Shown here one piece after another: positions 43,383-51,677 of a stretch of DNA of 64,000 nt. The DNA is taken from NCBI RefSeq assembly GCF_047121295.1, contig NZ_CP139447.1:3596001-3660000 (forward strand), read 5' to 3'. How positions within the stretch are numbered: the first letter of the stretch is position 1; each line of letters opens with the position of its first letter. A model generated the notes under the pieces. It was not told where the DNA came from, searched no databases, and saw only the letters and a program-made list of their open reading frames with translations. This DNA comes from Longispora sp047121295. GTDB lineage: Bacteria > Actinomycetota > Actinomycetes > Mycobacteriales > Micromonosporaceae. The position numbers and the translations under genes were made by a program.

Positions 43383-43505
43383 CTACTCCCATCGGAACAG
43401 CCGCGCCGCGACCGCCGCGCACGCCGTGGCCACGTGGCCGCCGCCGTGCCCGGACCAGGCCCGGCGCGGCGCGTCGACCCCGTCGGAGAAGCTCGGCACG
43501 CGCAT
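43383..43505 (-). CDS. small ORF (40 aa) coupled to the methyltransferase
   Basis: A frame from ATG 43505 to TAG 43383 encodes MRVPSFSDGVDAP and ends VAARLFRWE. Nearly every codon has G or C in third position, and a GGAGG ribosome site lies just upstream. Its stop overlaps ATG 43392 of the methyltransferase frame and lies two bases before GTG 43380, so the two would be translationally coupled. No family is recognised. It may be a real small protein or a leader peptide. Confidence 0.55.
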   Translation of the reverse strand: MRVPSFSDGVDAPRRAWSGHGGGHVATACAAVAARLFRWE

Positions 43506-43808
43506 TCACCTCCACCCCGCCACGCGGGTGTCACGGTGTGTCAGAACCGCGAGTCACATCAATGTAGGTGAATGAAGTTCGCGAGAGCAAGCGTCGGTCG
43601 CGGGCGATCCGACGTCGGTTCGGAAAGGTGAGAGTTCCACAGTGGACTTTTGTGTCTCCGCAGGTCGACGCCGTTCACGCCCCCGACACCGCGCCCGGGG
43701 CGGCCCCGGCGCGGTGTCGGGCCGCCCGGACCCCGCGACGGCCGCTCCCGGGACCGACCCTTCGGGGTGCCTGGAGTCGCCCGCCGGGGGCCCGCCTAGG
43801 GTGGGCTG
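43506..43808. other. 303-bp divergent intergenic region
   Basis: Between the small ORF on the minus strand and the enoyl-CoA hydratase on the plus strand. It holds an AT-richer patch (43550-43670) with GGAAAGGTGAG and a TGGACTTTTGTG segment, a strong 14-bp hairpin at 43682-43721, and the TAGGGT -10 of the hydratase (43797-43802). An 82-codon plus-strand frame from 43568 has weak coding character and is not called. Confidence 0.5.
43682..43721. terminator. 14-bp hairpin between divergent genes
   Basis: A perfect 14-bp stem (CCCGACACCGCGCC with its complement) around a 12-nt loop. A terminator here has no annotated upstream gene on the plus strand, which hints at an unannotated short transcript from about 43560-43680. 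Confidence 0.5.
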
Positions 43809-44585
43809 GTGAGTGAGACTGCTGGCCTGCGGGCCGAGGTGGCCGGCGACGGGGTGGCCACCCTGACCATCGCCCGCCCCGAGAAGCGCAACGCGTTCAC
43901 CCTGGCCATGTGGTCGGCGCTGCCCGGCATGCTCGCCACGCTGGCCGCCGACCCCCGGGTCCGGGTCCTGCTCGTCACCGGCGAGGGTGGCACGTTCTCG
44001 GCCGGCGCGGACGTCACGGAACTGCTGGAGACCTACGCCGACCCGGAGCGCGCGGAGGCGTACCACCGGATCAACGTCCTCGCGGAGGAGGCCCTGGCCG
44101 CGTTCCCGAGGCCGACGGTCGCGGTCGTGCGCGGATCCTGCGTCGGCGGCGGCTGCCAGCTCGCCGTGGCCTGTGACCTGCGGTTCGCGGAGCCCGGGGC
44201 CCGGTTCGGGATCACCCCGGCGAAGCTCGGCGTCGTCTACCCGGCGGTGCCCACCACCCGGCTGACCCGACTGGTGGGCCCGGCCCGGGCCAAGTACCTG
44301 CTCTACTCGGCCGACCTGGTGACCGCCGCCCGCGCCGCGTCCTGGGGGCTCGTGGACGAGATCGCCGAGGACGTGCACGCCCGGGCCCGCGAGTTCGGCC
44401 AGCTGCTGGCGTCGCGTTCCCCGCAGACCCTGGGCGCGGTGAAGGCCGTGGTCGACGCGGTGATGATCGGCGGCGACGCCCAGGCGGCCGTCGATCCGTG
44501 GGAGAAGCACTCCCGGACCGGCCCGGACGTGCCGGAGGGCCTGGCGGCCTTCATCGAGGGCCGCCCGGCCCGCTTCGAGGGCTGA
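43809..44585 (+). CDS. enoyl-CoA hydratase/isomerase
   Basis: A 258-residue crotonase-fold protein. The oxyanion-hole segments are GGTFSAGADV and CVGGGCQLAVACD, with the LGITP-like RFGITPAKLGVVYP after them. Members hydrate or isomerise acyl-CoA thioesters in beta-oxidation and related pathways. The catalytic Glu positions of classical hydratases cannot be confirmed by eye, so isomerase is also possible. GTG 43809 follows TAGGGT by six bases, a leaderless signature. Confidence 0.88.
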   Translation: MSETAGLRAEVAGDGVATLTIARPEKRNAFTLAMWSALPGMLATLAADPRVRVLLVTGEGGTFSAGADVTELLETYADPERAEAYHRINVLAEEALAAFPRPTVAVVRGSCVGGGCQLAVACDLRFAEPGARFGITPAKLGVVYPAVPTTRLTRLVGPARAKYLLYSADLVTAARAASWGLVDEIAEDVHARAREFGQLLASRSPQTLGAVKAVVDAVMIGGDAQAAVDPWEKHSRTGPDVPEGLAAFIEGRPARFEG

Positions 44586-44586
44586 C

Positions 44587-44607
44587 CGGGGGCGGCGTCA
44601 GCCCCCG
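44587..44607. terminator. hairpin terminator
   Basis: A 7-bp stem (CGGGGGC/GCCCCCG) with a 7-nt loop sits between the convergent hydratase and sugar permease genes. Confidence 0.55.
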
Positions 44608-44626
44608 CCCAGCAACCCCCGCCCGG

Positions 44627-45448
44627 TCACCCCTTCACCCCGGTCAGCGTGACGCCCTCCACGAACGCCTTCTGCGCGAGGAAGAACACCAGGATCACCG
44701 GCGCCATCACCAGCACCGTCGCCGCCATCACCAGGTTCCACTCCACGTGGTGCAGGCTCCGGAACGACGCGAGCCCCAGCGACAGCGTCCAGTTGGCCTC
44801 GTTCTCGCTGGTGTACAGCAGCGGGCCGTAGTAGTCGTTCCACGCGTAGAAGAACTGGAACATGGCGGTGGCCGCGATGCCCGGCTTGGCCATCGGCAGC
44901 ACCACCTTGAGCAGCGTCTTCCACTCGCCGCAGCCGTCGACCCGCGCCGCGTCGAGGTACTCGTCGGGGATGGTCAGCAGGAACTGCCGCAGCAGGAAGA
45001 TCGAGAACGCGTCCCCGAGCAGCATCGGCAGGACCAGCGGCCACAGGGTGCCGGTGAGCCCCACCTTCGCCCACATCAGGTACAGCGGCACGGTCACCAC
45101 CTGGGGCGGGAGCATCATCATGCAGATGACCGCGAGGAACATCGTGGTCCGGCCCTTGAACTTGATCTTCGCCAGCGCGTACGCCGTCGGCACGCTAGCC
45201 AGCAGCATCGCGCAGGTCGCGCCGCCGGCGTACAGGATCGTGTTGAGGAGATAGCGCGGCATCGGGGTGCGCTGGAACACCTCGACGTAGTTCTCCGGGT
45301 GCCAGCTCGTCGGCCAGAAGTTGGCGGTCAGGGCCTGCTCCCCGCTCATCAGCGAGGTGAGGACGATGAACACGACCGGGCCCATGAACATGATGGTCAG
45401 GGCGATGCCGATGCTGTGCTGGGCGATCCACACGAGCCGGGACTTCAC
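44627..45448 (-). CDS. carbohydrate ABC transporter permease (MalG type)
   Basis: A 273-residue permease with six predicted helices and the EAA-type cytoplasmic loop EYLDAARVDGCGEWKTLLKV VLP pattern that docks the ATPase. It is the second inner-membrane subunit of a CUT1 sugar importer. GTG 45448 overlaps the upstream permease stop (GTGA). No ATPase gene is present; actinomycete CUT1 systems often share one MsiK-type ATPase encoded elsewhere. Confidence 0.92.
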   Translation of the reverse strand: MKSRLVWIAQHSIGIALTIMFMGPVVFIVLTSLMSGEQALTANFWPTSWHPENYVEVFQRTPMPRYLLNTILYAGGATCAMLLASVPTAYALAKIKFKGRTTMFLAVICMMMLPPQVVTVPLYLMWAKVGLTGTLWPLVLPMLLGDAFSIFLLRQFLLTIPDEYLDAARVDGCGEWKTLLKVVLPMAKPGIAATAMFQFFYAWNDYYGPLLYTSENEANWTLSLGLASFRSLHHVEWNLVMAATVLVMAPVILVFFLAQKAFVEGVTLTGVKG

Positions 45449-46368
45449 GAGGCACCTCCGAGGAACGCCTTGTTGCGGCGGAGCAGGATGACGGTCACGG
45501 AGAACGCGACGAGGAACAGCACCACGGCCAGGGCGTTGGCGTAGCCCATCGCGCCGTAGCGGAACCCGACGACGTACAGCCACAGCGGGTAGGTGAACGT
45601 CGACTCCTGCGGGTAGCCGAAGGTCGAGCTGATCCCGCCGCCGGTGGTGGCCTGGTCGGACGCGACGCTCGCCGCGACCGCCGCCTGGGTGAAGTACTGC
45701 AGGGTGGCGATGGTCGTGGTGATCACGGCGAACAGGATCACCGGCGAGATCGTCGGCAGCGTGATGTGCCGGACCTTGTGCCAGGCGTTGGCCCCGTCGA
45801 GCTCGGCGGCCTCGTACAGCGCCGTCGGCACGTCGAGCATCGCGGCCAGGAAGATCACCACGAGGTCGCCCATGCCCCACAGCAGCAGCAGGGTCAGCGA
45901 CGGCTTGGACAGGTCCGGGTCGTTGAACCACAGCGGCCCGTCGATGCCGACCGACTCCAGGATCGCGTTGACCGGCCCGGTGCCCGGCTTGAACAGCGCG
46001 ACGAACGCGATGGTCGCCGCGACCGGCGGGGCGAGGTAGGGCAGGTAGAAGATGGTGCGGTAGAAGCCGGACGCCTTCCGGTACTTGGTCAGCAGGAACC
46101 CGGTCAGCAGCGCCCCCACCACCTTGGCGGGCACCATCACGGCCACCAGCCACGCCGTGTTGTACGCCGCCTTCCGCAGACTCGCGTCCTCGAACATGTA
46201 CGCGTAGTTGTCGAACCCGACCCACCGGGGCGTGTTGAGCAGGTCGAACTTCGTGAACGACAGGAACACGCTGGCGACCAGCGGGTACACGAAGAAGATC
46301 GTGATCCCCAGGAGTGCCGGGGCGACGAACGAGATGACGGCGAGTCTGCGGCGGGCGGCGTACCTCAC
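45445..46368 (-). CDS. carbohydrate ABC transporter permease (MalF type)
   Basis: A 307-residue permease with an N-terminal helix (AVISFVAPALLGITIFFVYP), five further helices and the EAA loop ALYEAAELDGANAWHKVRHI. It pairs with the MalG-type permease in a heterodimeric channel. It starts one base after the binding-protein stop, so the operon is tightly packed. The substrate is likely an oligosaccharide related to the GH8 enzyme encoded on the other side of the regulator. Confidence 0.92.
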   Translation of the reverse strand: MRYAARRRLAVISFVAPALLGITIFFVYPLVASVFLSFTKFDLLNTPRWVGFDNYAYMFEDASLRKAAYNTAWLVAVMVPAKVVGALLTGFLLTKYRKASGFYRTIFYLPYLAPPVAATIAFVALFKPGTGPVNAILESVGIDGPLWFNDPDLSKPSLTLLLLWGMGDLVVIFLAAMLDVPTALYEAAELDGANAWHKVRHITLPTISPVILFAVITTTIATLQYFTQAAVAASVASDQATTGGGISSTFGYPQESTFTYPLWLYVVGFRYGAMGYANALAVVLFLVAFSVTVILLRRNKAFLGGAS

Positions 46369-46369
46369 G

Positions 46370-47662
46370 TCAGCCGCCCAGCTTCAGCACGGCGTTGACC
46401 TGCTTGTCGACCTCGGCCAGCCCGGACTCGTTGGCCTTGCCGGCCTGCCACTCCTCGAGCCACTTGGCGAACGTCTCCTGGTAGGCGGGCCCCGAGGAGG
46501 TCGGCGGGGTGGTGGAGGAGTTCTTGTTGTTGAACATGTCCACGAACACCTTGAAGTCGGCGTCGAGCTGCAGGTCGGGGGCCGCCAGCGCGGCCTTCGT
46601 GCTCGGGATGTTCCGCAGCGTGTTGGACAGCCCGACGATCGTCTTCGTCTCGTTGGTCAGGTAGCGGATCAGTTCCCAGGCGGCCTCGGGGTTCTTCGCC
46701 GTCTTGGACACGCCGATCACGTTGCCGGTGACGTAGCCCGCGCCGTACCGGTCGGCGGTCAGCGTCGGCAGGGGAGCGACCCCGAACTTCACGTCCGGCG
46801 CCTGGTCCTTGAGGAACGCGGCCCGGAACTCGCCGTCCACGTTCATCGACACCTGGCCCTTGTGGAAGGCGTTGTCGGCGGAGAACTCATCGCCCAGGCT
46901 GGCCTTGAACTTCTCCAGGTTGGCGTACCCGTACCAGTCCACGAGCTCCTTCTGCCACTTCAGCAGTTCCTTCCACGCCGGGTCGGTACCGATCGCGGAG
47001 GTCTCGTCGCCCTTGAGCCACTTGCCGCCGACCATCGGGCCCCAGTGCGAGGCAGAGTTCTCGTAGAAGCCGAACAGCGGCAGGAAGCCGGCCCGCTCGA
47101 TCGTGCCGTCCGCCGAGCGCTTGGTCAGCTTCTTCGCGGCGTCGGACAGCTCGGCGAGGGTCTTCGGCACCGCCGTGATCCCCGCCTCGGCGAGCTGGTC
47201 CTTGTTGACGTACAGCCCGTAGGAGTCGGCGAGGAACGGCATGGCGCACCGCTTGCCCTTGTACTCGGTGTACTGCTTGACCAGGTCCGGGTACCCGCCC
47301 ATGTCGACCTTGTCGCGCCCGATGTAGGGGGACAGGTCCCGCCACGCGCCGGAGGCGCACAGCTTGCCGACCATGTCGGTGGAGTAGGACAGCCCGACGT
47401 CGGGCCCCTTGCCGCCGGCGATGGCCTGGACCATCTTGCCGTCGTCCTGGCTGTCCTTGACCACCACCTTGATCTTCGGGTGCGCGGTCTCGAAGTCCTT
47501 GACGGCGGCGGCGACGGCGTCCGCCTCGCGCCCGGTGAAGAAGTGCCAGAACTCGACGGTACCGGTCGCCTCGGTGCCGGCGGCTGCGATCGTGTCGGTG
47601 CCGCCGGACGTGCAACCGGCCAGGGCCAGGGCTACGGCGAGGACCAGTGCGGTGCGTTTCAT
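46370..47662 (-). CDS. lipoprotein sugar-binding protein (ABC importer)
   Basis: A 430-residue solute-binding protein. The signal peptide MKRTALVLAVALALAGCTSG has an LAGC lipobox, so Cys16 is lipidated and the protein is anchored outside the membrane. The body is a family-1 (MalE-like) binding fold (VEFWHFFTGREADAVAAAVK, DVGLSYSTDMVGKLCAS). It delivers a sugar to the two permeases encoded directly downstream. The ROK regulator stop lies 23 bp upstream of its start. Confidence 0.92.
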   Translation of the reverse strand: MKRTALVLAVALALAGCTSGGTDTIAAAGTEATGTVEFWHFFTGREADAVAAAVKDFETAHPKIKVVVKDSQDDGKMVQAIAGGKGPDVGLSYSTDMVGKLCASGAWRDLSPYIGRDKVDMGGYPDLVKQYTEYKGKRCAMPFLADSYGLYVNKDQLAEAGITAVPKTLAELSDAAKKLTKRSADGTIERAGFLPLFGFYENSASHWGPMVGGKWLKGDETSAIGTDPAWKELLKWQKELVDWYGYANLEKFKASLGDEFSADNAFHKGQVSMNVDGEFRAAFLKDQAPDVKFGVAPLPTLTADRYGAGYVTGNVIGVSKTAKNPEAAWELIRYLTNETKTIVGLSNTLRNIPSTKAALAAPDLQLDADFKVFVDMFNNKNSSTTPPTSSGPAYQETFAKWLEEWQAGKANESGLAEVDKQVNAVLKLGG

Positions 47663-47685
47663 GAAGTGCTCTCCTGACGGGGGGA

Positions 47686-48879
47686 TCAGAACTGCAGGCC
47701 GGACAACAGGTGTTCCCGGACGGCGGACAGGGCCGCGTCCAGCGCGCCGAGCAGGGCGGCGTCATCGGTGACCCCGGTGCTGCTGATCGGGGTACGCAGC
47801 GGGCCGGCGGTGTTCAGCGCCGACTCGACGGCGGAGCGCAGCGGTTCGCCCCCGGCCTGCGACACCTCGCCGGCGAGGACGACCAGCGGCGGGTCGAGGA
47901 CCGCGACGACGGCGGCGAGACCGACGGCGATCCGTTCGGCGAGCGCGGCGAGGAAGGCCTCCGCCTCGGGGGTACCGGCCGCGACGGCCAGGGCCACGGC
48001 CGCCGGTCCGGTACGCGCGACGAAGCCGTGCTCGCGGGCCAGCACCTCGACGGCCGGGGCGCCGACCAGGTCCTGGAAGTCGGGTCGGCCGTCGGGGCCG
48101 GGCAGCCCGATCGGCATGTACCCGATCTCGCCGGCGCCCTGCCGGGCCCCGCGCAGCAGGGTGCCGGCGAGGTCGATGGCCAGGCCGATGCCCTCGCCGA
48201 GCCAGAGCAGGGCGAACCCCTCGGCCGCGCCTCCGTCCGGGTGCGCGGCCACGCCCCGGTGCCGTTCGGCGACGGCCGCGAGGTTCACGTCGTTGTCGAC
48301 GTCGACGACCTTGAGCACCCGGCGGCGCAGCTCGCCGACCAGCCCGGGCCGGCTCCAGCCCGGCACGTCGATGTGGTGCACGGTGTCGGTCCGCGCGTCG
48401 TAGGAGCCGGGCACCGCCACCTGTACGTGGTCGAGCTGGCGCAGCGTGATCCCGGCCTGCCGGCACACCTCGGCGAGCGCGTCGGTGACCGCGTCGACCG
48501 GGTCGGTGGCCCGGGGGTCGATGTGCAGCTCGGCGCGGGCCCGCAGGGTGCCGGTCAGGTCGCACACGGCCGCGGCGATCGCCGGGAGCGTGGCGCTGCC
48601 CAGGGTGTCGCGCACGGACACCGCCGCCGCGTACGCCGCGTTGGGGTTGGCCGCGTACACGTCGGCGTTGGGGCCCGGGCCGCCGCTGGTCCGGCCGACG
48701 ACCATCGCCAGCCCGGCCTCCTCGAGCCGACGGAGCACGTCGGAGGTGGTGGGCTTGGACAGCCGGGTCAGCGCCCGCAGGTCGCCCCGGGTCAGCGGGC
48801 CGCGTTCGAGCAGGTGGCCGAGCGCGGCGGATTCGTTGATCGCCCGGAGTAGTCGGGAGGAGCCCGCAAGCCTCGCCAT
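47686..48879 (-). CDS. ROK-family transcriptional repressor
   Basis: A 397-residue ROK regulator: an N-terminal winged helix (LTRGDLRALTRLSKPTTSDV) and a C-terminal sugar-kinase-like sensor domain (GLAIDLAGTLLRGARQGAGE IGYMPIG region). The ROK zinc motif CxCGxxGCxE is absent here; its place is taken by QDLVGAPAVEV, and kinase activity is unlikely. It precedes the binding protein and permeases in one operon and faces the GH8 gene. It probably represses both arms until an oligosaccharide inducer appears. Confidence 0.9.
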   Translation of the reverse strand: MARLAGSSRLLRAINESAALGHLLERGPLTRGDLRALTRLSKPTTSDVLRRLEEAGLAMVVGRTSGGPGPNADVYAANPNAAYAAAVSVRDTLGSATLPAIAAAVCDLTGTLRARAELHIDPRATDPVDAVTDALAEVCRQAGITLRQLDHVQVAVPGSYDARTDTVHHIDVPGWSRPGLVGELRRRVLKVVDVDNDVNLAAVAERHRGVAAHPDGGAAEGFALLWLGEGIGLAIDLAGTLLRGARQGAGEIGYMPIGLPGPDGRPDFQDLVGAPAVEVLAREHGFVARTGPAAVALAVAAGTPEAEAFLAALAERIAVGLAAVVAVLDPPLVVLAGEVSQAGGEPLRSAVESALNTAGPLRTPISSTGVTDDAALLGALDAALSAVREHLLSGLQF

Positions 48880-48904
48880 GGCGCCGCCTTCGTCGCAGTG
48901 ATGA

Positions 48905-49080
48905 ATAGAAAGATTGACTTACTAATGTGGGAGAAAGCTAAGACGGTGCACGCCCCGTGTCAATGGGTTGACGGGATCCTTAACAATTGGGCTGGTCAGA
49001 GGGCGGAAAAACCGACACTGTGCCAATAGGAAGACTGCCTTACCGAATTCCTTGACACCCCTCGATGACCCGGCATACCT
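48905..49080. promoter_or_regulatory. promoter and operator region between ROK operon and GH8
   Basis: For GH8 a good promoter reads TTGACA (49052-49057), 17 bp, ATACCT (49075-49080). CTTACTAA near 48916 and CTTACCGAA near 49038 look like related half-sites, and the region is AT-rich, as expected for ROK operators. Exact operator boundaries are inferred. Confidence 0.5.
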
Positions 49081-49150
49081 TCCGATTCGTCACCCGGGCC
49101 CGGGTAACAGCGCGTCACCCTCATGACCGCCCCGTGAACGAGGAGGCACC

Positions 49151-50872
49151 ATGCCCCGCCCCCCAGTGATCGCCCTGTCCGTCACGATCGCCGCAGCCCT
49201 GGCCCTCGGCGGCCTGGCCGTACTGCCGGCCGCCGCCGCCGAGCCCAACCTGGCCCTGAACCGGCCGGTCGCCGTGTCCTCGACGGAGTCGTCGTCCTAC
49301 ACCGGAGCGAAGGCCGTCGACGGCTCGACCAGCAGCCGGTGGGCCTCGGTCGAGGGCCACGACCCCGAATGGCTCCGGGTGGACCTCGGCGCGACGTACC
49401 CGGTGAACCGGGTCCTGCTGCGCTGGGAGGCCGCGTACGCGAAGTCCTACCGCGTCGAGGTCTCCGACGACACGACCACGTGGCGGCCGTTGTTCACGAC
49501 CACGACCGGTAACGGCGCGAGCGACGACCTCACGGGCCTGTCCGGCTCGGGCCGCTACGTCCGGGTGTACGGCACCCAGCGCGGCACGGCCTACGGCTAC
49601 TCGCTGTACGAGATCGAGGTGTACGGCGGCGCGACCCCGACCCCCAGCCCCTCGGCCACCCCGTCGCCGTCGCAGAGCCCGAGCCCCAGCCCGACGGTCG
49701 GCCCGACCACGCCGCCCGCCGGCCAGGCCGTGCCGTTCGGCAGCCACGTCTACCCCTACGCGGCCGGCACCCTGCGGCCCACCGGCTCGCAGTCCGCCCA
49801 GGACCAGGCGGTGGTGGCGTTCTACCAGAAGTGGAAGACCAACTTCCTCCGGCAGAACTGCGGCAACGGCTGGTACGAGGTGATCTCCCCGGACGCCGAC
49901 CACCCGTACGTCGCCGAGGCGCAGGGCTACGGCATGGTCATCGTCGCCACGATGGCCGGTGCCGACCCGGACGCGAAGAAGATCTTCGACGGCATGGTGA
50001 AGTTCATGCTCGCCCACCCCTCGGTGAACAACAAGGACCTGCTCGCCGCCGAGCAGGACACGTCGTGCAGGAGCGTGAGCGGCAGCGACTCGGCCACCGA
50101 CGGCGACATGGACGTCGCCTACGGCCTGCTGCTGGCCGCCCAGCAGTGGGGCAACGCCGGCACGTACGACTACCAGCAGCTGGCCGTGAAGCACATCAAC
50201 GCGATCAAGGCCAGCGAGATCAACCCGTCCACGCACCTGCTCACCTTCGGTGACTGGAGCACGTCGGGCGAGTCGCACTACTACATGACCCGGCCGTCCG
50301 ACCACATGATCGACCACTTCCGGGCGTTCCGGAAGGCGACCGGTGACTCCGCCTGGGACACGATCCGCCAGGCGCACCAGACGCTGACGACGAACCTGCA
50401 GAACCAGTACTCGCCGAACACCGGGCTGCTGCCCGACTTCGTGATCAACACCAACTCCAGCCCGAAGCCGGCGGCCGGCAAGGTGCTGGAGGACGTCAAC
50501 GACGGGTACAACTGGTGGAACTCGTGCCGGACCCCGTGGCGGCTCGGCGCGGACGCGGCGGTCAACGGCGACGCCGCCTCGCGGACCAGCGCCCGCAAGC
50601 TGACGGCCTGGATCCGCGCCAAGACGGGCGGCGACCCGGCGAAGATCGGCGTCGGCTACAAGCTGGACGGCACCCAGATCTCCTCCGGCAGCGAGCCGGC
50701 GTTCTTCGCGCCGTACGCCGCCGCGGCGATCAACGACCCGGGCGCGCAGCCCTGGGTGGACGCCCTGTGGGCGAAGATGCTGACCACGACCCCCGGAAGC
50801 AACGACTACTACTCGACGAGCATCCAGCTCCAGACGATGATCGTGGTCTCCGGGAACTACTGGCAGCCGTAA
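49151..50872 (+). CDS. secreted GH8 glycosidase with F5/8-type carbohydrate-binding domain
   Basis: A 573-residue secreted enzyme. A signal peptide (residues 1-30) precedes an F5/8 type C/CBM32 galactose-binding-like domain (NLALNRPVAVSSTESSSYTG to IEVYGGATP, about 33-160). A Pro/Ser linker follows, then a GH8 catalytic domain with the general-acid Glu256 in EAQGYGM and TDGDMDVAYGLLLAAQQW. GH8 enzymes are inverting endo-glycosidases acting on chitosan, beta-glucan or xylan; substrate is not fixed by sequence. The divergent sugar importer suggests that its products are taken up. ATG 49151 follows GAACGAGGAGG. Confidence 0.9.
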   Translation: MPRPPVIALSVTIAAALALGGLAVLPAAAAEPNLALNRPVAVSSTESSSYTGAKAVDGSTSSRWASVEGHDPEWLRVDLGATYPVNRVLLRWEAAYAKSYRVEVSDDTTTWRPLFTTTTGNGASDDLTGLSGSGRYVRVYGTQRGTAYGYSLYEIEVYGGATPTPSPSATPSPSQSPSPSPTVGPTTPPAGQAVPFGSHVYPYAAGTLRPTGSQSAQDQAVVAFYQKWKTNFLRQNCGNGWYEVISPDADHPYVAEAQGYGMVIVATMAGADPDAKKIFDGMVKFMLAHPSVNNKDLLAAEQDTSCRSVSGSDSATDGDMDVAYGLLLAAQQWGNAGTYDYQQLAVKHINAIKASEINPSTHLLTFGDWSTSGESHYYMTRPSDHMIDHFRAFRKATGDSAWDTIRQAHQTLTTNLQNQYSPNTGLLPDFVINTNSSPKPAAGKVLEDVNDGYNWWNSCRTPWRLGADAAVNGDAASRTSARKLTAWIRAKTGGDPAKIGVGYKLDGTQISSGSEPAFFAPYAAAAINDPGAQPWVDALWAKMLTTTPGSNDYYSTSIQLQTMIVVSGNYWQP

Positions 50873-50971
50873 CGGCCATCCACCCGGCCCCGGAGGTCGT
50901 CGCCCACCCGGCGGCGGGCCCCGGGGCCGAGGTGTCCGTCAGCCGGCGCGCCCGGCCCCCCGGCCCCGGCC

Positions 50972-50997
50972 CCCGGCCCGGTGGCCGCCGGGCCGGG
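50972..50997. terminator. hairpin terminator
   Basis: A perfect 10-bp stem (CCCGGCCCGG/CCGGGCCGGG) with a 6-nt loop lies between the convergent GH8 and nucleotidyltransferase genes. Confidence 0.6.
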
Positions 50998-51002
50998 AAC
51001 GG

Positions 51003-51677
51003 CTACCACTCCAGCGACCGCCGCCGCACCGACACCAGCCAGTCCTCGACCCGCCCCTTGTCCGGCTCGGCCGGCAGCGGGCTGCCCGGCAGCGCCTTCT
51101 CGAACCGCTCGACGCCCGTGTCGTGCCAGGCGCGCACCTCGGCCCACGGCACCTCCCCGCGCCGCACCGCGAGCAACCGGTCGCGGTCGGCCCCGACGTC
51201 GATCGTCAACGCCCCGGTCTCCAGCAGCCCGGTGCCCGCGCCCAGCAGCCGCAGCAGGTGCATCACGTGTTTCCAGGTCGGCGCCCCGTCCCGGGCGAGG
51301 GCGTTCTCGGCCCGGTTGAGCTGCGCGCGGACGTAGCCGAGGTAGGTCTGGTAGACCTTGCGGGACAGGAACGCGTCCCGCAGCCCGAGCAGTTCCTGGC
51401 CGAGGGGCGTGATCACCTCGACGAGCGGGGAGTGCAGCACCTCCAGGATGTTCGGGTTCGCGGTCAGGGCCAGGCCGCAGAACCGCTCGACCTCCCAGCT
51501 GAACCGCTCCTCCTCCGGCCCCTCCAGGTGGGTCGGGGGCTTGTCGAACCGCCAGAACAGCGGGGCGGGGGCCGCGTACACGCCCCGGCGGTCGTGGTCG
51601 GACGTCGCGGTGGCCAGCCCGAAGGCGCGCGATCCGGCGACGACGGACAGGATGGTGTGCTCCACGACCAGGTTCAT
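51003..51677 (-). CDS. predicted nucleotidyltransferase family protein
   Basis: A 224-residue protein with the polymerase-beta-type nucleotidyltransferase motif near its start: VAGSRAFGLATATSDHDRRG (GS-x-AFG and D-x-D). It continues with a helical domain containing the FWRFDKPPTHLEGPEEERF and ILEVLHSP segments, as in the DUF-type predicted nucleotidyltransferases found widely in bacteria and phages. Its target is unknown. ATG 51677 shares a four-base overlap with the stop of the BenE transporter, so the two are co-translated. Confidence 0.8.
   Translation of the reverse strand: MNLVVEHTILSVVAGSRAFGLATATSDHDRRGVYAAPAPLFWRFDKPPTHLEGPEEERFSWEVERFCGLALTANPNILEVLHSPLVEVITPLGQELLGLRDAFLSRKVYQTYLGYVRAQLNRAENALARDGAPTWKHVMHLLRLLGAGTGLLETGALTIDVGADRDRLLAVRRGEVPWAEVRAWHDTGVERFEKALPGSPLPAEPDKGRVEDWLVSVRRRSLEW

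Noticed and set aside
43568..43816. 82-codon plus-strand frame before the enoyl-CoA hydratase
   Set aside because: It overlaps the 14-bp hairpin and the hydratase start, and it has mixed third positions.
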